Source: Planctomycetota bacterium (lineage in GTDB: Bacteria; Planctomycetota; B15-G4). Taken from it: a stretch of 37,417 bases of DNA. Numbering within the stretch: the stretch's first letter is position 1; each line of letters opens with the position of its first letter. The notes beneath the pieces were generated by a model that searched no databases, was not told where the DNA came from, and was given only the letters and a program-made list of their open reading frames with translations. The DNA is taken from assembly GCA_029259725.1 (NCBI GenBank), contig JAJDER010000023.1, forward strand, positions 1 to 37,417, in the 5' to 3' direction. The position numbers were made by a program, and so were the translations under genes. This document shows positions 31,260 to 37,417 of the stretch, in pieces.

Positions 31260-33965
31260 CTAGAAGCTCTCGACGACCTGACGCTGACGGAAGCGCTCGA
31301 TGTGCCCGTCGAGCCATTGGCCGTGCGCAGCCACCGCCGGGTCACCGGCCGAGGCGTAACGCTGGGCCGTGGTCTGGGCGCGGCTGAGCAGCGTGTCCAT
31401 GAGCGCGGTCACGTCCGGCGTGGTGTCGCGGCCCAGGTTGCTGATGACGATCTCGATGAAGTCCTTCTGGGTCCAGCGGTCGTGCTCGTCCGGGGTCGCC
31501 GGCCAGACCGCCTCGAAGGTCCGCGTGGCGACATCGCGTGAGGTCGGTGCGCCGGTCACGCCCATGCGGCCCTGGTTGGCGATGCGCTCGTGCAGGTTGT
31601 TCGAGAGCAGGCCGGTGAGCATGACGTAGCGGGACGAGTTCACGATGCGCGGCACCGTGTCGAAGTCCCACGGATCGAACCAGCTGCCCCAGGAGCCGAC
31701 CTTCTTGTTGGCCAGCAACAGGCGCTCGGCGTCGGGGATGCCCCCGGTCCACTTGAGGCCCTTGCTGATCATCAGGTCCAGCGCCTGGGCCTGCATGCCC
31801 GCGTCGACGGCGATCATCGGGGGCTTCCCGCCGACCTGCCCGACCTTGTCGCGCGTCATCGTGAAGCCGCCCAGGTAGCGGGTCAGGGGCTGCACGGACC
31901 GGGCGTGGAGGCCGGCGAACATCGAGTAGAAGCGCGCGTACTGGTAGTAGTCGTCGCCGGTGTCCGCACCCTTGTCGACCAGGCGCCGCAGGCCCTCCTC
32001 GGCCAGGGCGATCTGGTCGGCCGCGAACGACACCGGGTCGGTGCCGAAGTCCCAGGTGATGCACAGCGGGTCGCCGAGGATCATGTCCTCGTCGGTGCCG
32101 TACTCGAGGCCGTGCTCACCCGAACGGCTGGCGATGCTGTTCAGCGTCGCCTCCTGGTTGCTGCCGTTGATCTCCGTGTAGCCGTACTCGATGGCCCAGT
32201 AGTCGTAGGGACCGGGGACGGACGGGAAGAACTCGCCCTGGGTCCGGCCCGGGGCCGCCAGGTTGATGGCGTTGTAGTCCATGACCGAACCGGCCAGGCC
32301 ACGCTCCGAGGTGAACGCCACGTCGTTGGCGCGGGCGATGTCGTTCCACACCGACGACTTGAAGTTGTGCCGCAGGCCCAGCGTGTGGCCGACCTCATGC
32401 ATGACCACGTCGGTGATCATGGCCTCGAGGAACTCCTGCTTGTCGAAGTCGGGCAGCAGGATGCTGGCCATCGCGGAGACGCGTGCCACCTCCAGGGCCC
32501 GGTTGGCGCTGGTCAGCGAGCACAGGCGCGAGGCGTTCTCGAGATCCTCGGGCGTGAACCCGCCGTAGAGCTTCTCGGCCGTCTGCTTCAGCTCGGCCTT
32601 GCTCATGCCCGCGAGGTCCTCGACGTAGGTGTCGAAGCGGCGCGCGTAGCTGGAGAGGAAGCTCTCCTGCATGGTGATGTCGGCGTCGAAGATCTCACCC
32701 GTGCGCGGGTCGACGCGCGACGGACCGATGGCGAAGCCGATGTCGTCGGTGGACCAGCGCACGACGGCGTAGCGCACGTCGGCCGGGTCCCACTCGGCGT
32801 CCGCGGGCATGATCTTCGCGACGATGCCGTTGCTGAAGCCGGCCTTGCGGAAGGCGGGCTCCCAGGCCTCGATGCCCTTCTTGACGGCCTCGCGGAAGGC
32901 CGCGGGGGTGGAGTTCTCCACCCAGTAGGTGATCGGCTTGACCGGGTCGCTCACGTCCGCGGTCGGGTCCTTCTTCTGCAGGCGCCAGCGGTTGGCGAAG
33001 CGGCGCACGGCGTCCTTGGACTGCCAGTCGAACATGTCCTTGCGTTCGGTCGTGAAGTAGCCGACGCGCTGGTCGTACAGGCGCGGCTTGAAGCCGGGCT
33101 CGGGCAGGGCGCTGAAGCTGTGGCGCACGTTGAGCCGGAAGCTGTTGCCGTCGGCGATGGTCAGGTTGCCGCCGCTCCCGGTGTAGACCATCTCGACGCC
33201 CAGCTCGACGTTCTTCGGGAAGGCGTCGGCCAGCTTGAACCGCGAGAGGTCCTTCGAGGCGCTGTACTTGCCCGACATCATCTTGGCGAGGTCGAGGTTG
33301 TCGCCCAGGAACCAGCTGCCGAGGTCGATCACGTAGCGCTTCTCGTCGGGCTGCTCGGCCGCGATGTCGAAGCTGTTCAGGACGCTCGGGGAGACCGACT
33401 GGGAGAGGCGCTTCTCGTCGAAGGTGTCACCCGGGTCGAGCCACCGCGTGGGGTTGGCGACCAGCGTGATCTTCTCGTCCGTGGCCTTCTCGAAGTGCAG
33501 GACCTGGTCGGTCTCGTAGAGCAGCGCGCCGCGGTACAGGCTGCTCGATCCGACGCCGCTGTTGAGTGCGGCGTTGTAGAGGAACTCGCGGCCCAGCGAG
33601 TCGTCGTCCAGGTGCAGGTAGAGCTTGTCGGCCTTCATCGAGACCTTGAACAAGCCCTCGGAGGTCGTCAGGTCGTCATCGCCGACGAGCTCGTCGTACT
33701 TCTTGATCTTGTCTTCCTTCTCCTTCTTCTCCTTCTCTTCCTTCTTCTCTGCGTCCGACTTGTCCTTGTCGTCCTTCTTGTCGTCGTCCTTCTTGTCAGC
33801 GGTCGAGGCGGCGGCCTTGCCGGCTTCCGCCTTGCCGTCGGACTTGGCTGCGTCGGCCGAGGCCCCGGCGCCCGCGGCGGAACCCCCGTTCTGAGGGGCC
33901 TTGCAGCCAGTGATCACGGCGGTCAGGCCGAGGAGGAGAACCAGGGAAAGGGTGGTCAGGCGCAT
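31260..33965 (-). CDS. Zinc metalloprotease lipoprotein (DUF5117/DUF4953 type)
   Basis: 901 residues. The signal peptide ends in the lipobox ITGC. Residues about 40-90 form a charged linker of Lys, Asp and Glu with few other residues. A DUF5117-like beta region (about 95-330) precedes the DUF4953-like catalytic domain, whose metzincin site is His523-Glu-x2-His527-x5-His533 in HEVGHTLGLRH, with a downstream SVMDY Met-turn. Helical C-terminal residues complete the family's usual size. These are secreted or surface-anchored zinc proteases of unknown substrate, common in Bacteroidota and planctomycetes. The ATG at 33965 is preceded by GGAG at 7 nt. It stands alone and converges on the glycan export operon. 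Confidence 0.88.
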   Translation of the reverse strand: MRLTTLSLVLLLGLTAVITGCKAPQNGGSAAGAGASADAAKSDGKAEAGKAAASTADKKDDDKKDDKDKSDAEKKEEKEKKEKEDKIKKYDELVGDDDLTTSEGLFKVSMKADKLYLHLDDDSLGREFLYNAALNSGVGSSSLYRGALLYETDQVLHFEKATDEKITLVANPTRWLDPGDTFDEKRLSQSVSPSVLNSFDIAAEQPDEKRYVIDLGSWFLGDNLDLAKMMSGKYSASKDLSRFKLADAFPKNVELGVEMVYTGSGGNLTIADGNSFRLNVRHSFSALPEPGFKPRLYDQRVGYFTTERKDMFDWQSKDAVRRFANRWRLQKKDPTADVSDPVKPITYWVENSTPAAFREAVKKGIEAWEPAFRKAGFSNGIVAKIMPADAEWDPADVRYAVVRWSTDDIGFAIGPSRVDPRTGEIFDADITMQESFLSSYARRFDTYVEDLAGMSKAELKQTAEKLYGGFTPEDLENASRLCSLTSANRALEVARVSAMASILLPDFDKQEFLEAMITDVVMHEVGHTLGLRHNFKSSVWNDIARANDVAFTSERGLAGSVMDYNAINLAAPGRTQGEFFPSVPGPYDYWAIEYGYTEINGSNQEATLNSIASRSGEHGLEYGTDEDMILGDPLCITWDFGTDPVSFAADQIALAEEGLRRLVDKGADTGDDYYQYARFYSMFAGLHARSVQPLTRYLGGFTMTRDKVGQVGGKPPMIAVDAGMQAQALDLMISKGLKWTGGIPDAERLLLANKKVGSWGSWFDPWDFDTVPRIVNSSRYVMLTGLLSNNLHERIANQGRMGVTGAPTSRDVATRTFEAVWPATPDEHDRWTQKDFIEIVISNLGRDTTPDVTALMDTLLSRAQTTAQRYASAGDPAVAAHGQWLDGHIERFRQRQVVESF

Positions 33966-34340
33966 CGGTGGACTCCGGCGTCGCGCTTCGGGGCAGAGAA
34001 GGGGCAGAGAAGTCGGGCAGGCTACCAGACGCCCTCCTGACCGTGGGGACGCCGTGGCGCGGGGAGCATGTGTCTGTTCGATGACGGCCTGGGGGGTCGC
34101 GTGCCGAGCGCCGGCGCCAGGGCGCCCGGCTGTCGCGCTGGGCGCCACGTCGGGCTCCGGCGCGCCGGTACCGTTCCTCCTGCCTCGCCGTCAGATCATG
34201 TCAATGATCGATCGATTGCTGTGCCCATATTCCAATCACTCTGGCTGTCTGTATCATGGACAATGTGGGTGAACGCCGGTAGTCTCCTCTTCGATGATCT
34301 GGTAGTCAGAACAGTATGGATGTCCGGGAGCTCCATCAAA
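33966..34340. other. Divergent intergenic region with an AT-rich half
   Basis: The first part (33966-34190) is GC-rich like the rest of the window and should carry the metalloprotease leader; GGAG for its start lies at 33973-33976 on the minus strand. The second part, 34191-34340, is about 48% GC by hand count, far below its surroundings. It contains an imperfect dyad around 34202-34218 (CAATGATC/GATCGATTG) that could be an operator. No small gene is convincing here: an in-frame extension of the kinase with ATGs at 34263 and 34320 is open but lacks a ribosome-binding site. Confidence 0.55.
34230..34257 (+). promoter_or_regulatory. Possible sigma-70 promoter for the kinase gene
   Basis: TATCAT (34252-34257, 5 of 6 to the -10 consensus) is preceded at 16 nt by TTCCAA (34230-34235, 3 of 6 to the -35 consensus), in the AT-rich patch upstream of the kinase. 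Position fits, but the -35 is weak. Confidence 0.3.
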
Positions 34341-37300
34341 ATGGCTGTTTCTCTTGCAGGCTTGCCCGAGGACGTGGTCTTGGGGCAGCGCATCTCGTCG
34401 ACGCCAAGGGCGGAACTCTTCGAGGCGCGCCGGGGGAATGAGCGCCTGGCGGTCCGCATCGGATCCGGAGCGCTGGCCGAGGCGGGCGTGCTCGCCCGGG
34501 TCGACTCGCCCGGCCTGCCTGCGCTGGTGGAGGCGGGCCGCCTCGACGATGGGCGCCCGTTCCTCGTGCGGGCCTGGGTCGAGGGGCGCTGCTTCGACGA
34601 CGAGATCGGCGCCGTCGATGTCGGAGCCGTCGTGGATCGCCTGGTGGGGTTGTTCGGGACGCTGGCTTCGCTCCACGAGGCCGGCATCGTGCACCGCGAC
34701 CTGAAGTCGGACAACGTCCGGGTCCGACCCGACGGCACGGCGGTCCTCGTGGATCTGGATCTCGCGCTGACCGGCGAGGGCACCACGACGCGCGGGGCCG
34801 GGACGCCGACCTACCTGGCGCCCGAGGTGCTCCTCGGCCATCCTGCCACCCCGGCCTCGGATCTCTTCTCGGCCGGCGCGATGCTCGCGTTCGCCTTCGC
34901 CGGCCGGCCGGACGCCCACTTCAACGAGCGCTTCCCGCGGGAGGATTTCTGGGCCTCGAGCGGCCTGGACGCCGAGTCCCTCCCCGACGAGTTGTCGCCG
35001 CTCATCCGCGCCCTCGTCCGTCGGCGCCCCGGTGACCGGCCGTCGTCGGCGCGAGGCGCACTGCGCATGCTCCCGGCTCAAGAGGGCGAACAGCCTCCGG
35101 ATCTCGGACTGCCCCGGCTGCTCGGGCGACGTGCCGTCGTCGACGACCTGCGCGTCCGACTCCGTCGTTCCCGCGGCGTGCTGCTCCTGCTCACCGAGGA
35201 CCCCGCCGAAACGGACCAGCTGCTCGAGCACATCCAGGTGCTCGAAGCCATCGATGGGCGTCGCGTCGAGCTGATCCCCCTCGCTTCGCCGCGCGGCGTG
35301 ATGGGCGTCGTGCAGGAGACGCTCCGTGTCCTGCGCGCCGACGCCGTCGAGGCGGAGTCCTCCGACCTGACCGAACGCCTGGCGCAGCGCATCGTGGAGG
35401 AGGTCGTCGCCGAGCGCCCCGAGGGATACGCCTTGTTGGTGACGGTCGGCCGTGACATCGCGCGCGCCGTGGGACGCGCGCTGCGCGATCGATTGCTGGA
35501 GAGCGAGAGCGCCCGCGTGGGGCGCTTCAGCTGGCCGCCGCTGTCGCGTGCCTCGCTGGAGAAGCACCTGGGCCGCGTCACCGGAGACGCCTCACCGGGC
35601 ATGGTGGAGCGGCTGGCCAGCCAGCTCATCGACCTGTCCGGGGGGCGCGCGACCGAGGTCAACGCCTGCCTGGAGCAGGCCGAGGAGCTGGCGGTCGTCC
35701 GACGGGAGGGCGGGTCCTGGGCGCTGCTGCTCGACCGCTGGCCGCAGGCCGGGACGGGCGGCAAGGAGGCGCGGCTGCTGGCCCAGCTGCCCGACGGCGC
35801 ACGCCGGCTGCTCGCGGCGCTGACCGTGCTCGAGGAACCGGCGAGCCTGACGCAGGCCGCCGCGGTGGCGGCGCTGGAGGAAACGGACGCGCTGGAGGCC
35901 CTGGCCGCCCTGACGGCTTCGCGCATGGTGGCCGATCCAGCGGCGGGGCAGCGCCTCGAGACGGAACCCCGGTGGAAGTCCGCCGCGCGTGTCGAGCTCG
36001 ATGCGGAGGTTGCGAAGGAACTCCACCGGCGCGCCCTGGTCGAGCTCGAACGAGATGGAATGGCGCCGGGGCGGCGCGCGTGGCACCGCCTGCACGGAGA
36101 CGGTGGTGACGCCTCGAGGCTGGAGGCGCTGAAGGTCGCGCATGCACTGAGGCAGCACGGCGATGTCGGCGGTGCGCGGCGTTTGCTGGACCTCGTCTCG
36201 GCCCGGCCGGACGAGGTGAGCGAGGAGGTCACGGTGGCCGCGCGCATTCTGGCGTGTCGGCTCGATATCGCCCAGGGTGACGCGGATCGCGCGTGGCAGA
36301 GCTTGCGCGCCGATGTGGACGACGCACCCGCGGAACTCCAGGCGGTGGCACTGCTCGCCGCGGAGCAGTCCGGACATCGAGACGAGGCGCTGCGGCTGGC
36401 GGAACGGCTGGAGAGCGATCAGGTCGCACCGGGACCCCGTGCCTGGGCGCGACTTGCGCGGGCCTACTCGCTGTTGCTCGACGGGGAGGACGATGCGGCC
36501 CTGCTGCTGCTGAAGGACGAACCCGGGGAGTCCACACCGCCCGAGGTCGCCGTCGGCATGCTCAATGTGAAGGGCGTGATCGGCACGCGGCGTGGGGAAC
36601 ACGACGAGGCCGAACGCTTGTTCGATCGCGCGTCGGCCCTGGCCCAGGCGGATGGTGACCTCGCCGCGCTGGGCCGGACCGAACTGAACCGCGCCCATCT
36701 GGATCGGAGACGGCGGCGACCGTCGGTCGCGGTCTCCGCGCTGCACGGGGCCGCCGACCTGTTCACCCGCGCCGGTCACGTGCCCGGTCGCGCCCTGGCG
36801 TTGAACAACCTGGGCGTGCTCCAGCGCGATCTGGGCGACCTGCACCAGGCCCGCGAGCTGCTCGAGGAGAGTCTGGTGTTGCGCCGCCGCGTCGGCGACG
36901 TGCTCGGGGCCGCCTCCAGTCTCGGCAGTCTCGCCAACGTCCTGCTCGACGCCGGCCAGCCGGGGGCGGCGCTGCACCGCCTGAGCCGTGCCGAAGCCCT
37001 GCTCCGGCACGGACGCTACGCCGTCGAGCATGGCCTCGTGCTGCTGGTCCGTATCGCCGCCTTGGCCCTGGCGGGGCGGCACGTCGAGGCCCTCGGGCAA
37101 CTCGGGCACGAAGAGGTTGCCGAGAGTCGTGCGCGCCAGCCGGCCCTGGCTGCGCGCGTGGAGGCGCTGTGCCACCACGCCGCCGGTCAGTTCGATCTGG
37201 CGAAGCGCGGAGCGATCGAGACCCGCGGCCTCGCGGAGTCCGCCGGAGACATCGCGGAGACCTTCCGCGCCGTGAGCCTGCAGGTCGCGCTCGATGCCGA

Positions 37301-37417
37301 AGATGCCCAGGCCGCGACGGAGCTGCGACAGCTGGCCGAGGAGCTGGCGTCGCCGATCCGGACCGCCGAGGCCGACTGGCGCACGCGCCGAACCGACGTG
37401 GCCCTGCCGCTGGCCCA
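34341..37417 (+). CDS. Atypical Ser/Thr kinase with degenerate NTPase region and TPR repeats (partial)
   Basis: Open for 1025 codons to the window edge without a stop, so the C-terminus is missing. Residues about 8-250 are a Hanks-type kinase: HRDLKSDN (His118, Asp120, Asn125), Asp138-Leu-Asp140 in place of DFG, and GTPTYLAPE. It is atypical, with no glycine-rich loop and Arg39 (AVRI) at the ATP Lys position. Residues about 280-520 sit where PknK-like proteins have an AAA_16 NTPase, but the opening LLGRRAVVDDL is followed by LTEDPAETDQL with no Walker A. From about 640 on are TPR repeats (LNNLGVLQRDLGDLHQARELL). It is probably a signalling scaffold. The ATG at 34341 has GGGAG at 10 nt; ATGs at 34320 and 34263 are alternatives. 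Confidence 0.82.
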   Translation, partial: MAVSLAGLPEDVVLGQRISSTPRAELFEARRGNERLAVRIGSGALAEAGVLARVDSPGLPALVEAGRLDDGRPFLVRAWVEGRCFDDEIGAVDVGAVVDRLVGLFGTLASLHEAGIVHRDLKSDNVRVRPDGTAVLVDLDLALTGEGTTTRGAGTPTYLAPEVLLGHPATPASDLFSAGAMLAFAFAGRPDAHFNERFPREDFWASSGLDAESLPDELSPLIRALVRRRPGDRPSSARGALRMLPAQEGEQPPDLGLPRLLGRRAVVDDLRVRLRRSRGVLLLLTEDPAETDQLLEHIQVLEAIDGRRVELIPLASPRGVMGVVQETLRVLRADAVEAESSDLTERLAQRIVEEVVAERPEGYALLVTVGRDIARAVGRALRDRLLESESARVGRFSWPPLSRASLEKHLGRVTGDASPGMVERLASQLIDLSGGRATEVNACLEQAEELAVVRREGGSWALLLDRWPQAGTGGKEARLLAQLPDGARRLLAALTVLEEPASLTQAAAVAALEETDALEALAALTASRMVADPAAGQRLETEPRWKSAARVELDAEVAKELHRRALVELERDGMAPGRRAWHRLHGDGGDASRLEALKVAHALRQHGDVGGARRLLDLVSARPDEVSEEVTVAARILACRLDIAQGDADRAWQSLRADVDDAPAELQAVALLAAEQSGHRDEALRLAERLESDQVAPGPRAWARLARAYSLLLDGEDDAALLLLKDEPGESTPPEVAVGMLNVKGVIGTRRGEHDEAERLFDRASALAQADGDLAALGRTELNRAHLDRRRRRPSVAVSALHGAADLFTRAGHVPGRALALNNLGVLQRDLGDLHQARELLEESLVLRRRVGDVLGAASSLGSLANVLLDAGQPGAALHRLSRAEALLRHGRYAVEHGLVLLVRIAALALAGRHVEALGQLGHEEVAESRARQPALAARVEALCHHAAGQFDLAKRGAIETRGLAESAGDIAETFRAVSLQVALDAEDAQAATELRQLAEELASPIRTAEADWRTRRTDVALPLA

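Noticed and set aside
31590..34040. 816-codon open frame on the plus strand
   Set aside because: It is antisense to the zinc metalloprotease with its HExxHxxGxxH site.
34254..37178. Several long minus-strand frames at the window end
   Set aside because: The plus strand carries the kinase/TPR protein with HRD and APE motifs and no stop to the edge; the minus frames are its shadows.
1..37417. tRNA, rRNA, CRISPR array, insertion sequence or attachment site
   Set aside because: No tRNA cloverleaf, rRNA-like segment, regularly spaced repeat, transposase or terminal inverted repeat was found by eye.

Overview
The window is very GC-rich and densely coded, with many GTG starts and 4-nt stop/start overlaps. 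Its gene content is almost entirely envelope and glycan biology: three GT-C membrane glycosyltransferases, five other glycosyltransferases, four sulfatase-fold proteins, a polysaccharide-type ABC exporter, an outer-membrane barrel, several lipoproteins, a zinc metalloprotease and a kinase/TPR regulator. Lipobox signal peptides and the barrel indicate a Gram-negative-type envelope. Abundant sulfatases, TMTC-like TPR enzymes and the C-terminal domain of the secreted repeat protein suggest a high-GC member of the Planctomycetota. That placement is inference, and another deep lineage such as Myxococcota is not excluded. I see no rRNA, tRNA, CRISPR array or insertion sequence.

Layout. 268-4041 (+): a GT39-like enzyme followed by a sulfatase-fold lipoprotein. 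4070-6332 (-): a CoA-binding protein and a TMTC/TPR enzyme. 6516-9498 (+): a thioredoxin-fold protein and a second GT39-like enzyme. 9543-14292 (-): a tightly coupled operon of a GT9 transferase, a dolichol-phosphate-mannose-synthase-like GT2, a sulfatase-fold lipoprotein and a sulfatase-fold protein that has lost its active site. 14428-15204 (-): ferredoxin-NADP reductase. 15323-15655 (+): a small membrane protein. 15680-21481 (-): an operon of a secreted four-repeat protein, a beta-helix lipoprotein and a sulfatase-fold lipoprotein. 21778-31153 (+): a seven-gene operon of MurG-like GT, GT4, GT4, ABC exporter, two APH-fold kinases and an AlgE-like barrel. 31260-33965 (-): a zinc metalloprotease. 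34341 to the window end (+): an atypical Ser/Thr kinase with TPR repeats, still open at the edge.

The most interesting part is 15680-31153. Two operons diverge from a 296-bp region that holds two oppositely oriented sigma-54 (-24/-12) promoter matches. One fits all 12 defined consensus positions and the other fits 10 of 12. The last gene of each operon, the sulfatase on one side and the barrel on the other, carries what looks like the same tandem DUF5666-like beta domain. I infer one co-regulated system that builds a glycan or glycolipid (three GTs), moves it across the inner membrane (ABC protein), phosphorylates it or a carrier (two kinases), passes it through the outer membrane (barrel), and handles it at the cell surface (lipoproteins, sulfatase-fold enzyme). 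I do not recognise this exact gene set as a named system.

The sulfatase-fold proteins with an intact-looking active site have Thr, not the Cys/Ser that becomes formylglycine, at the nucleophile position. They are more likely phosphoesterases or phosphotransferases than true sulfatases.
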